This document shows, one piece after another, positions 22,085 to 32,857 of a stretch of 64,000 nucleotides of DNA (position 1 is the stretch's first letter; every line of letters begins with the position of its first letter). Source of the DNA: Isoetes taiwanensis (Eukaryota; Streptophyta; Lycopodiopsida; Isoetales; Isoetaceae); contig JAJEKV010000038.1 in assembly GCA_021234155.1 (NCBI GenBank), positions 11,057,190 to 11,121,189 on the forward strand, given 5' to 3'. The notes below the pieces were generated by a model. The model saw only the letters and a program-made list of their open reading frames with translations. It searched no databases and was not told the DNA's origin. The position numbers and the translations under genes were made by a program.

Positions 22085-22460
22085 AATCATATTTTGCAGG
22101 CCCAGGGCAACTCTTTAGGAGAAGAAGGGAGTGTTTTATTCGTATGGGCTCCATTTTTTACAATGAAGACAATTACCATCAAGTGACAGTGCATAAAGCA
22201 AATACCTGCAAAGTAGTAATCCCAAAAATGTTAGAGATGATACTTCTAAAGATATCAAGGGCAAAATAACCCAAAAAGTTTAGACATGACACTTTTAATA
22301 AAGCAAGCAAGGAAAACAGGATTTGGCCTGCATTATTACCTTTCCATTTAATAGTGGTTCAACTAGACTCGGTAAGAATGGCAGTATTACTTTGAGCGAG
22401 ATCCCTAAGATTAAAATTCTTAGGATCAGACGAAGAGTCCTCTAGATTCTCAAAAATTTT
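22085..22460 (-). pseudogene. Laccase pseudogene 2 (fragment)
   Basis: A second minus-strand laccase remnant. It holds the end of the fifth exon (SSSDPKNFNLRDLAQSNTAI, then a stop before TTIKWKGNNAG at ~22450-22335) and the last exon ([20 protein letters not shown] at ~22206-22088). The C-terminal HCH is kept, but the H-x4-M/L segment after it is deleted and the upstream exons are missing. It lies directly next to pseudogene 1, suggesting an ancient tandem pair. Between 22440 and 22600 the DNA degenerates into loose repeats of CTAGATTC. Confidence 0.8.
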
Positions 22461-23284
22461 ATGAGGATGCGCTTAGATTCTGCTAGTTCTCTATGATTCT
22501 CTTGAGATTTCCATAAATCCCTAATTTTATCTCAAGATTCCTCTAGATTCCCCATGTTCCTATATAGATTCTTCTAGATTCCCTTAGATTCTATGAAAAT
22601 TTCCCTACATTCTCAAAGGTTTATAGTGTCACGACGTGATTGGCTCCATGGGGAAGACTGCACGTAAATTGCTTTTACGTTAATAACGTGGGAGCAGTTG
22701 CCCTCTACTAGCCTATTGATAAAAAAGCAAAAGCTTAGTTAGAGAACATTACGAATAAGGGGTGCTTTCCAATGGAAAAAAAACTCCAGGTTTCCTGAAG
22801 GTCAGGTCTAAACTTCCGGTGTTCCCATGAAAGCCTCACCTGAGGGGCTCAGGTTCAGAACCCCAGTGGCAAAGTAATCAGAAACTATTTCTTGAAGCCC
22901 AGGTTTTTGATCTGAGTTCCCTTCCATCGGCTCAGATTCTTGCTGCTAGATCTTGCTTTCAGATCTATCGGCTTAGATTCCTGGTGCCAAATCTTGAGGT
23001 CTGCTATTCATGGGAACATAGAAATTATGAATCCAGGCATCGCATCCAGGTCTGTCTGTTCAGACTGGTTCATGGGAAATAACTGATAAGCGAATGAATG
23101 AACGAATTTAAGTCACGTCGTGTGAGGTCCATAATTCGTGTAGAGGGCCTGAGGTCCATATAATTCAAATACAATTTGTACTTATTAATTATGTGTCTGT
23201 GTCTTCGTGTTCGTGTTGGCCATATAATCCAAACCCTGGTGTCGATAAATAGACCACTGGATTGGAACGGAAATTTGAGGAATA
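22461..23284 (+). promoter_or_regulatory. Probable laccase upstream region
   Basis: No gene is present. The segment upstream of the laccase start contains ACGT-core motifs (CACGACGTGATTGG near 22633, TTACGTTAATAACGTGG near 22676-22692) and several AT-rich candidate TATA elements (CATATAATTC near 23158, CATATAATCC near 23221, GATAAATAG near 23246). Which is used cannot be decided here. GAGGTCCATA-AATTC occurs twice (23126 and 23151). Confidence 0.35.
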
Positions 23285-25507
23285 ATGCAGAAGATAGTGA
23301 TCTGCTTAAGCCTGCTCCTCCTCGCTTGCCTGGGCAGCAGCTATGGCACCAAATCTGTGACCCGTTACTACGACTGGAAGGTTCTAATGCCCTTTCGATT
23401 TTGAATTTCAAGTTCTAAACCAGTTCCTGAACTCACATTTTGTTTTTTTATTTCTGCTTCCAGGTCGATTACGTAAACTACACAGTTTCCTGCAACACTA
23501 CCAGAATTGTTGCTGTTAATGGCAGATCTCCCGGACCAACCATTCGTATAAACAAAGGAGACAGGGTTCTTATCAATGTCACGAATTTGGTTTCAAGTAA
23601 TCTCACGATACATTGGTTAGTTTAACTTATTACCTAATTTTGCAGGATCTGTCCTTCAAAATGTACAGATCTAAGTTAGACGAAGAAAATATGATGGGTT
23701 TGTTATTGCAGGCATGGAATACATCAAAGGCAATCTTCCTGGGCAGATGGGCCTGCTTATATCACGCAATGTCCAATTCAAACTGGCCAATCCTTCATAT
23801 ATAACTTTACTGTTCCAGATCAAGAAGGGACTCTGTTTTGGCATGCTCATATATCCTGGTTAAGGGGCACAGTTTATGGAGCATTTATCATAGATCCTCC
23901 TGCTGAAGCAAAGCTTCCATATCTGACGCCTTCTGGGGAACACACTCTTGTGTTGGGTAATTACAATTATGAAAAATCTGCTCTGTTTTTCTATCTCTAG
24001 ATCTTCAGTTTCGGTTAACTAGCTAATCTGTTTTTGTTTGCAGGAGAATGGTGGACTACTGATATTGAAGAAGTTGAAGCGACTGCTTCTAGACTTGGAG
24101 TAGCCGCTGATCTGTCTAATGCTTATCTGATAAATGGCCGGCCTGGCCAGCCCTTTGGTTGCTCTACATATGGTAGATACTGAAGAATTGATTTGGGTTT
24201 TTAGATATTGAAGAACTGATTTGGGTTTTCATATTTAAGTATATAACTTAATTCTTTTCCCTGTTTTGGTTCTGCAGAGACAGAAATTGTGAATGTCCAG
24301 AGGAACAATACTTATCTTCTCAGAGTTATTAACAACTACATGGAACAAGATCTGTTCATCACAGTTGCAAATCATACTCTGACAGTTGTGGAAACTGATG
24401 CATCCTACACAAAGCAGGTCTCAAATACCTCCTTTCAGATATCTCCAGGCCAGACCTACAATTTTCTGATTAAAGCAGACCAACCAGTGGACCAATACTA
24501 CATAGTCGTATCCCCATTCAACAGATCTATCCAAGGAGTGCAAGAGACTCCTGGATTGGCCATTCTTAGATACGAAACAGCAAACCTTTCTTCAACTCCA
24601 GTCTATCCAAGCAATGTACCTGATAAGAACGATGACGCGTTTTATTATGCATCTCAGAGGTCAATTAAGAGCTTAAATTCAAAAGCATATCCTGCGCATG
24701 TGCCACAGACTGTAGATGTGGATCTGTTCTGGGTGGTTACGTTAAATTTACAGCTCTGCAATGTAACAGCCAACACGTTTTGTGTAGTGGGCGGGAGAAG
24801 CTTTGGAAGTTCGATTAACAATGTGACATTTGTAACACCACAGATTTCGATTCAAAATGCTTATTATTACAATATCAGTGGAGTTTATACTTCTGATTTT
24901 CCTTCTAAACCAGCAACCACTTATGACTATACTGGAACTGGAATTGATGGAACAACCATTGGCTATGCATCAGACAAGGGTACCAAGGTTATAGAGATTC
25001 CTTATGGGGCTAATGTTAGGCTTGTTATTCAGAACACTTTGACACTGCAAAACGAGGCTCATCCTTTCCATTTGCATGGTTCTGATTTCTATGTGATTGG
25101 GTATGGAAAAGGAAACTACAATTCTAGCTCGGATCCGTCCACTTTTAACCTTGTCGATCCTCCCAGACGAAACGCTGCCATGCTTACCAAGGATGGCTGG
25201 ACTGCCCTCTTGTGGAAGGCTGATAACCCAGGTTTGTGCTTTTCTCTTAGCTTATTTACTTCAGTTCAATTCAGTTTTAACCCTAGCTTTTCTTTAAGAT
25301 GTTAGTTTTAAATGAGTTAATTTTCTTCCCATGGTTTGGTTGGTGATGGTTGTTATTGCCTTTGTTTTTTTTGCAGGCGTTTGGTTGATGCATTGTCATT
25401 TTGAAGGTCACGTTTCTTGGGGTATGGAGACCGTCTTTATTGTGAAAAATGGAGCCCAGTCAAACCAGATCCTTCCTCCTCCTCCACAGGACCTACCAAC
25501 TTGTTAG
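23285..25507 (+). CDS. Laccase (multicopper oxidase), complete, six exons
   Basis: Laccase (EC 1.10.3.2) oxidises phenolics such as monolignols with O2 in the apoplast. I place exons at 23285-23380, 23464-23615, 23712-23956, 24044-24172, 24278-25231 and 25377-25507. All introns have GT/AG ends and phases agree, giving 568 residues, the usual plant laccase length. The ATG opens a signal peptide ([19 protein letters not shown]). Copper motifs: HWHG (82-85), WHAH (127, 129), HPFHLHG (469-474) and [12 protein letters not shown] (531-542), with Met at the axial T1 position. Also seen are [22 protein letters not shown], the [13 protein letters not shown] block and the C-terminal DLPTC, which distinguish laccase from ascorbate oxidase or SKU5-like proteins. 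N-glycosylation sites (NxS/T) are frequent. Introns are short (83-145 bp). The stop codon lies inside a tandem repeat. I see no damage, so this should be functional. Confidence 0.96.
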
Positions 25508-25672
25508 AGAAAGAGAGTTTGGAATTATCACCCCTTGTTAGATACAAGGACCTACCAACTTGTTAGAGAAAGAGAGTTTGGCATTATCACCCCTTGTTAG
25601 AGACAGACAGGCCCTAGCAACTTGTTAGAGAAAGACAGTTTGGCAACATGGCACCCCTTGTTAGAGACAGAC
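25490..25672 (+). repeat. Three tandem repeats starting inside the last laccase codons
   Basis: Units at 25490-25548 (59 bp), 25549-25610 (62 bp) and 25611-25672 share CTACCAACTTGTTAGAGAAA and CACCCCTTGTTAGA. The first unit contains the final laccase codons (LPTC) and its TAG, so the 3' UTR is built from copies of the gene's own end. Confidence 0.9.
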
Positions 25673-27290
25673 AATTTGGTATTCATTGTTAAGGGATATT
25701 ATCCTCTAGGCATTCTATGGTACAATTGGATAAATATAACCATGCTATTGGTGTACTCTCCACGTTAGTTTAAAGTTTTTTTTTTCCTAATAAACTAATT
25801 GGTACGGATCTTTAAGGATTTAATGCTTGGGAAGACCCAAACAACAACAAACACCAAACACATATGGCTGAAGTGAAGTGGATATTCCTAACTTACTAAT
25901 GTCCAAAGAGATCGAATAAGACAAATAATATAACAATAAGATTGGTTCAAAAACTCATGGCTAGATAGGCCAGGCAATCATAAAAAGCCAAGCAATAATA
26001 AAAAGCCTCAAACTAACCGAAACCAATAACAAATGACTTCGAAGTTGTAGTTTTTTCAATTGAAATAAAGCCTCGCTACATATTCAAGTTATGAATACAA
26101 GAAATTTATCGCGGCGGCCAAGGCCGCCGCGAACATTTCTTTGGTTCCAAACCTGTGTAGTAGGGAATTAGTACTAATGTCTACATTTGATTTTATCGAA
26201 AAGGAAAATGCTATTATGTAGATGTCAAATTTGTGGAGCGTTTGTAAAATGCTATTATGTAGATCTCAAATGTATGGAGAGGTTTGTAGGCAGTTGTCCG
26301 CTTTTGAAGGGCCAGACATGAGCCCAACATGACAGATTTAGCCTTTAGCCAAGGCTGCCACGAACATGTCTTTGGTTCTAAAAGTGTAGGGTTGGACTCA
26401 GTACATTAACATGGCCGATGTGATAAATTCTTTGATTCTAAACTGGTTGAGCTGGACAGTGTTCATGTCCAAGGTGCCACAAGGGGTCAATACTTGTGTA
26501 TTTGTCTTTCCAACCCCAGCGATATGTTGACAATAGTTCGAGAGGCACTAAAGGGGAAGATACATCAAAATTAGAATCAAGAATGATTAGAATGGATTTT
26601 TTAAAGATACTGAGAAAAATGTGATTTGAAATGGCAATGTTATAGCAAGAAGATTGAAGGGCAAGGCTGATTGCATTAAAATTGGACTAACATGAAAGAA
26701 ATGAGAATGTTGAGTTGTTAAAAGTTTGATTGGCTATACCAGCTTGTAGCATATGATCTTGAGAATTTTTAAGACTCAAGAAGAATGTGGTCCTAAGTTT
26801 CCTAGACAACATCAAACAACACTAACCTCTATTAGGTGACACACTGCCCTTATTATGAGGAAAACATAGTGTCAATTTTTTTCTTTGTGTAGTATAAATC
26901 CACCTAAAGAGGCATGCCATTTTTTGGACCTATCAATATTAATATCACATGGACATTACAATACAAAATTATTTTTGAATTGAGGCTATCTCTAGCATTT
27001 AAGGAATCGTCTTTACCTCACGCTTTCTTCAGGTTTCTTCAGGTGTATGGAGCAAAGTAGTCAACAATCTTAATAAATTTAATAAATTTACTTCAGCTTC
27101 AAATCAAAAGTTATTGCAAGATGTAAATTATGCAAGATATCATATCCATCTGCACTAGGCAATAAAAACCTTAAGAAGTTAGAAATGCACAAAATCAAAC
27201 AAAAGACTTCTTATTTTTGTACAAAAACTAGCCTGCACAATTGAATCGATTCCCCCCGATTGGGGTTATTAAAAAAAAACAAGGTGCTGC
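25673..27290. other. Intergenic, with hairpin shared with 5.6 kb
   Basis: At 26110-26131 a perfect hairpin CGCGGCGGCC-AA-GGCCGCCGCG, followed by GAACATTTCTTTGGTTCCAA, matches the 5.43-5.60 kb region in inverted orientation. Weaker variants of ACATGTCTTTGGTTCTAAA occur near 26363. No protein-coding gene is recognised. Confidence 0.6.
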
Positions 27291-27291
27291 G

Positions 27292-27312
27292 CACGGAGGG
27301 TTGCCCTCCGTG
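27292..27312. repeat. Perfect 9-bp stem hairpin
   Basis: CACGGAGGG-TTG-CCCTCCGTG, next to a run of A. On the minus strand it is followed by CGCAGCACCTTG, which recalls a Helitron 3' end but ends CTTG instead of CTRR, so I do not call a Helitron. The following TGGCTTAAATCA...TTCAAAG-CATGTTTT recurs near 29644. Confidence 0.7.
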
Positions 27313-27481
27313 ACCCGAGAGTGAAATGGCTTAAATCACACTTCAAAGTCATGTTTTCGAGCATATACTGACATATACTTGGAATATGCCACAAACCCAC
27401 ATGGATGAGACATTTTCCCCCTGTTGCAAAGCTAAGTTGAGTTAAGTTCATTATTGCATAGTAGCTGAACATGGTCTTGGT

Positions 27482-27850
27482 ATCAAGCAGATGGATGTCA
27501 AGATTGCTTTTCTTAATTTAAAATTAGAAGAGGAAGTGTACATGAGGCAGGCACCTAGTTTCATCTCAGCAGGGCAAGAGCAGCTTGTTTACAAACTTCA
27601 GAAAGCCATTTAAGGCTTAAAACAGTTTTCTCGTCAATGGTACAAAACCATCCATATATTTCTCTTCAAAAAAAGATTCACAAGGAGCCAATCAGATTGG
27701 AATATGCTGGCTTCACTTCCACATATTGTTGGATACGAGAAATGGATGATCTTCTTGTGATACAAAAAGTTTCAGATGTAAATGAGGACAAGAAGTTCCA
27801 TGAAGTAGAAACCTTCCTGCAATGTGATTTTTGGAATGCCTACATCATTG
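27482..27850 (+). pseudogene. Ty1/copia reverse-transcriptase fragment
   Basis: The + strand reads QMDVKIAFLNLKLEEEVYM, RQAPSFISAGQEQLVYKL, QKAI-stop-GLKQFSRQWY, the signature start of a copia RT (QMDVKTAFLNG, LYGLKQ-PR-WY). A frameshift follows; further on MDDLLVIQK corresponds to the VDDLL active-site block. No LTRs or other pol domains are seen, so this is a small old fragment. Confidence 0.88.
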
Positions 27851-29528
27851 GAGTGAAGTAATTATTTACTAGATAAGTGCTTATGGTCATCAAAGCAATC
27901 GTATCCATTTATACAAACCTTGATTTTATAGCAAATCAAGCTAATTGCTACATCTTTGTATCATACCACCATTGTTATTAGAAGAATATACTTGAGATGT
28001 CAAATGCTGCCCCGACGTCATGACGAAAAGCCCAAAACAACGGGGAAGTAAGACATACCAAATCAATACGGCCAAATACCATCACATTGCCGCCAAATAA
28101 ATTGGACACAATGAACACAGCAAGCACGTCTATCAAATAAATTGGACACAATGAACACAGTAACTATCGTAAACCTGACCAACCATGCATTGTCAATGTA
28201 GCAGGTAAGAGCTACATACTACTTTATTGGGGGTTTAAAACGGACCGATTGAATGGCCAGATTGTGGCGCCTGTTGAAAGTCTACACATAAGTTTTGAAA
28301 AATGCTGAAACATGTGAGCCAACATATGGATTTGAAGCTCTATTTTTGCCTTGTGTTCTGATGCCCACAGGGTAGATGCCACAAAATTTTCACCTCCCTT
28401 GACTTATGCAACACAAGCACGATCCATTCTTTTTCTTTTTTTCTGGTAGAAGATTGAGAACCTCCATTCTTATGGCTCGCAAGATATGCCATGAATTACT
28501 GTTTGAGATGATAGCTATTTGGGTTATTGCATGACTAGTCTACAAATGCAATTGCATTCATGGATATTTGCCATGTTTAAAACCATATTCTTTGTTTTAG
28601 GTGAATATGAGTTTGTGAGTTCCAACCATATCTAGATTGCAACAACAATAGAAAATTGTTGTTGATGTAAATATTAGATGGATAAATCGAACGAAAAACT
28701 ACCAGAATACCATTAATGTTTTGTAAAATCATTGCAAAACGACTCGAATGAAATGGCATTTTGTGAATATGATGATATATTTTTATGGTGGCTCACCAAA
28801 TCCAAAAGTTATTTACACAAACATTGTAGATTAGGATAAGATCTCCAACAAGATGGTATTCATCTAAGTTAGAGTTGAAATTTACAAGTTATGCTCTAGT
28901 GATGTGAAGGTTAAACAAAACCCCATTTCACAAGTTATGCTCTAGTGATGTGAAGGTTAAACAAAACCCCATTTTCTGAGGCAGATAAGTCAAGGAGTAT
29001 TTTAACATATATAGGCTGAACTGGCATATTAATAACTATTTTACTTTATTTTCCTTTGGACTAGTTCCCAAAGAGGAATAGAGGTCCTCATAACACTTTC
29101 CAGCTAGGACGATGCTCATGCATGGACTTGAATGCATTCTCCGTAGCAAATTTTCCCTTCAGTGTCCTTCACTTGAATGCTTTCTCCATAGCAATTTTTC
29201 CCTGTAGTGCCCTTGTCAGTTTCTCTCTAGCGCCTATACATCTTTCTCTTTCCAGGGTTTTCTCTCTCTAGGATTTTAGGATTCTAGAGCCCTAGGCCAG
29301 GATGAGATGATTCTTGCATAATTTGATAGCACACAGTTAGAGCACACGAATTTTTTTTAGTTTCTTCAGTTTATTCTAAAGAATGGTAGTCTTGCATATA
29401 TAAAGTTTCATAGAAGTACAGTGTACCAAGTTTTGGCTTAATCATAATGACCTTGCTAATGGATCTGTTTATTTACCTTTTAAAGGTCTTAAGCAGACAA
29501 TAGTCTGTTCTAATGAACAGGTTAATGG
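27851..29528. other. No recognised gene; tandem duplications
   Basis: The segment ACAAGTTATGCTCTAGTGAT plus 25 bp is duplicated head-to-tail (28884-28928 and 28930-28974). A second, looser duplication covers 29126-29218 (TTGAATGC-TTCTCC-TAGCAA). Otherwise AT-rich, without domain-bearing frames. Confidence 0.45.
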
Positions 29529-29577
29529 TTTTGTTTTGTTTTGTTTTGTTTTTTGTTTTTTTTTTTTTTTTTTTTTT
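29529..29577. repeat. (TTTTG)n plus T tract
   Basis: Four TTTTG-type units run into more than 20 T. This could be a minus-strand retroelement poly(A) tail, but I see no element attached. Confidence 0.85.
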
Positions 29578-31489
29578 GAGAAAAGAAATCTACAAAAATT
29601 CTAATTGTTGTCATTTCGTTTTCATGGTTTTTGTTGGATAAAGTGGCTTAAATCATAGTTCAAAGCCATGTTTTGACAATCAATTCAAATTGCTACTTCT
29701 AGACAATAGAGTACTTGATACCATGACTTTTTGGGAATTGGCCATCTTTGGTGCTCGGCATGGAAGAAGTATTGCAGAAACTCATTTGGAACTCAACGCT
29801 GGGAATATGAGCTCCTAAAGCCAATAGCTTTTGTGCCTCATCTAATTTCCACGAAAGAAAGAAGTTTTAATAATAACTTGAGCTGCATAATAACTTTTGC
29901 TATTGAATTTGAAGTTAATAATAACTTGAGCTGCACAAAGTTTAAGACTCAAAAGAAGCATTCTAGAATCTATTCACTTCAAATGCTTCTAATGTATCTG
30001 GTTAGCAATCATCTGTTCTGTTGATAGGACCATCCTTACCTTCACAAGCCATGGTTCCTGTTACATCCCTGTAGTACTTCTGAGCTAATGAAACTAATTT
30101 TATCCACATAGCCTCTTGGTTCAAGTGCTTCTAATGAGAAAGAAGGAAGAGATTTTGCGTCATGGGAACGAATATTGATTGTGGCAAGGAAGAGATTTTG
30201 CGTCATGGGAACGAATATTAATTGTGTCCATGATGCCAAGGAAGTAGTTATGCAACGATATTTTTTACTAACATGGCTGTCAATCTCTGCCCCACCTGTT
30301 GGATTGGGTCTAGATTCGAGGGCATTGAAAAGAATGTGGTGTTATAAACAAATTCACGACATAATTTAGTTTGTTGATTTCCTGTAAGCATTGAATTTCA
30401 ATCATAATTTTTGAATAATGCCTCATATGTAATTGTTCCCTCTATTTTCACAATATAAGATGGAGCGATGATTTTCGCTTAATTGTCCCAAGTCCTTTTT
30501 TCTAACTTGGAAGCCATTGTTGCCTCAGGCACTACTTGTAACAAAAGGTCAGAGGCACAATACGAGGTCTTCATTTCCATGACGTCAGAGGTCTTCATTT
30601 CCATGACGTTAAGGGCATGGCATTAGGATACCTGCTGACAAGGATTGGCAGATCCAATGCCATAGTTCCAACCTGCTAGAACGAGTGAATGTAAGTTAAA
30701 GCTATCCAGTTTTGATGTAAAATCGATGACACATTTACATTGATAATCCATAACCATAAATGAGATCAGTGGGTTGTGCACTCTCTACCTTATCAGGTAA
30801 CAATTGATTCTTCAGGCAATAATTGATTTGTAAGCTTTGAACCACCGTACTTTGAGGCAACTTTCTGCACCAACGGTGGACAGGAAACATAAACTTGAAT
30901 ATGGGTGGACAGGAAACATAAACTTGAATATCAAGTCATGCATCCAACAGCTTCAGTAATATTTGATTTTAAAGTGAAGACTAGCTTTAGGAGCAGTTCC
31001 ACAGATGATAAACTGTGACAAAAGTTGCTGCTGGAAATAGTATATATTGAAATTGAGACGGCATGGGATTGCCCCCTTTAGCACTTTACAAGGACCTGGA
31101 ATAATTTAACGGGAATGTCCTATAGCCAATGAATTCAATTCCAAGACAATGTCTAATCTGAATCTCAACCATAATGTCCTGCAAACCTAGTAGATATATT
31201 GTTGCTGCCTCAAACACAGAACCAAGTAGATATATTAAGCTTTATCAGAATTTGGCAGATTTGCTGGGTTAGAGGATTTAGAATCATCCATTTTGACAGA
31301 GATTTAGTAGTAGTCCAAAGCCAACAAATCCAAAGCAAAGAAATGCAATCCGAGTTGCAAATAATGCCAGATTCTAATAAACCTGCAGATAAGGACATGA
31401 ATGGCAATATCAAACACACATCCAAAGATATTCTTATTTGCTAACAAATGGCATATCAAATGAACTTCAAACTAAAGTCTATTTGCTTC
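29578..31489. other. No recognised gene; several short duplications
   Basis: Tandem two-copy duplications occur at 30143-30226 (period 43), 30564-30609 (period 24) and 30875-30931 (period 29). No conserved coding domain is seen. The downstream end of the transportin remnant may extend into 31210-31425 on the minus strand, but I could not confirm it. Confidence 0.4.
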
Positions 31490-32857
31490 TGCCAGATCTG
31501 AAAGCAAATCCAACGAGCAAACAACAAATTCCTTGTCACATGTCATGCCCGCCCTTCTCGAATCATTCTGCAACATATTATGAGATATCAAAACATAGCA
31601 AATGAAGCAGCTAATTTAAAGCAGTTGAAGCCAAATTACCAAGGGGCATCAGAGCAGAGCAAAGAAAGAAAGATTTGCCAAAGACCTCAAGTTATTAAAA
31701 TAGCACCAACATGAAGCAGCAGACCGTATCATCTGAATCCAAATGCAGATCCAGGCGCCAAGGCAAGCAGTTCCTAAGCTGCGATGAATATACAACTCGT
31801 GAAGCTGCCCCACTTCAAACCAAACCAGGTGACATATTCAAAGCTGTTACAACGTCTCATCCTTTATTTCCATGTTATGATCGCTGCTTCTCCTGGATCC
31901 CTCATGATGACAATACCCAGTACAGCATATTGGGATTATGGTGTCTTCAGTTGAGAAACTTGACCTCTTAAACCCCTTAACATTAGCAGATTGAGGGCAT
32001 ATATGTACACACACACCTGATTAAGCTCCCCAGCAACTGCATCTGCCAGAGTTCCAATTGTATCATATAAAATATGTAGATTCTTCCGCTGAAAATATAG
32101 CATGCAAATATGACAAAGATTGCAGACACAACACATGTTTATAATAATATTATCCCGCTCATTATGAGGGAGATAAGTTCAGCAACATACCTGATATTTA
32201 CTAAATGCAAACATGAGATGCTGAAGAATAAGTTCCAAATGTGGCGCAAGTTCCTCGGCAGCTTCCTAAAACAGGTTGTCATAAAAACAGCTGAAGCTTC
32301 CAGATAACTTGCTCTCATAATACCTCTTCAAGAGTTGCAAATGCCGAGCATGCTGCCTCTTGCACATGTTTATTGCTATCAAGTATTTGACGAAGAAGGC
32401 CGTTTAAAACATTATCAAACTGTTTATGCCCATCCAAATGCCCTGATGTCTGGTCATAATAGCAAGACGACTAAAACATAGCACTAAGCAAAATTATCTA
32501 CGTACATGCAACAGCCAATACTGCGCACAAGAGGATGTTTATCACCCAGCAATGGCACAAGAAACTGAACAATCTGATAAGGATATGCAGTTATGTAAGA
32601 CAAAGCCACAGAATAGGCTGACCATTGCCCTTTTGAGAGCAGAAAACTATTAATAGGACAAGCAGAAAATCTCCAGCAATTATATGAAACTTCAACGTTT
32701 AGAACATAAAAACATAACCACCTAGACCAGAGGCATCAAAATCGGAAGTATCTCATCCCTAAAAACCGTGGAGAGGATGTCAAGTCCAGCCACACTACAT
32801 TTCCGCAAGTTCCATGTGCTTACTGCATCATCCTTGTCCTTTGCCATGAAATAGAAG
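31490..32857 (-). pseudogene. Transportin (karyopherin beta-2) fragment, introns retained
   Basis: Minus-strand exons in the correct order encode pieces of the middle of transportin-1, a nuclear import receptor made of HEAT repeats. They read [18 protein letters not shown] (32857-32723), FLVPLLGDKHPLVRSIGC (~32575-32527), a block with [20 protein letters not shown] (32450-32325), ELAPHLELILQHLMFAFSKY (32266-32213), NLHILYDTIGTLADAVAGEL (32098-32030), and KEFVVCSLDLLSDLAEAN (~31550-31495). Most junctions are standard GT/AG. The exon with the KQREAAVLALGA-type repeat is missing after the first block, an exon is missing before the last, and neither protein end is present. So this is a partial genomic copy, most likely captured or duplicated DNA, not a gene. 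The MLO fragment upstream has the same orientation. Confidence 0.85.

Noticed and set aside
23285-25507. Ascorbate oxidase or SKU5-like protein instead of laccase
   Set aside because: The HWHG/WHAH/HPFHLHG/HCH motifs are complete (SKU5-like proteins lose most ligands), and the DPP-RN block and DLPTC end are laccase-type.
27269-27312. Helitron 3' end at the CACGGAGGG hairpin
   Set aside because: The bases after the hairpin end in CTTG instead of CTRR, and no matching TC end with flanking A/T was found.
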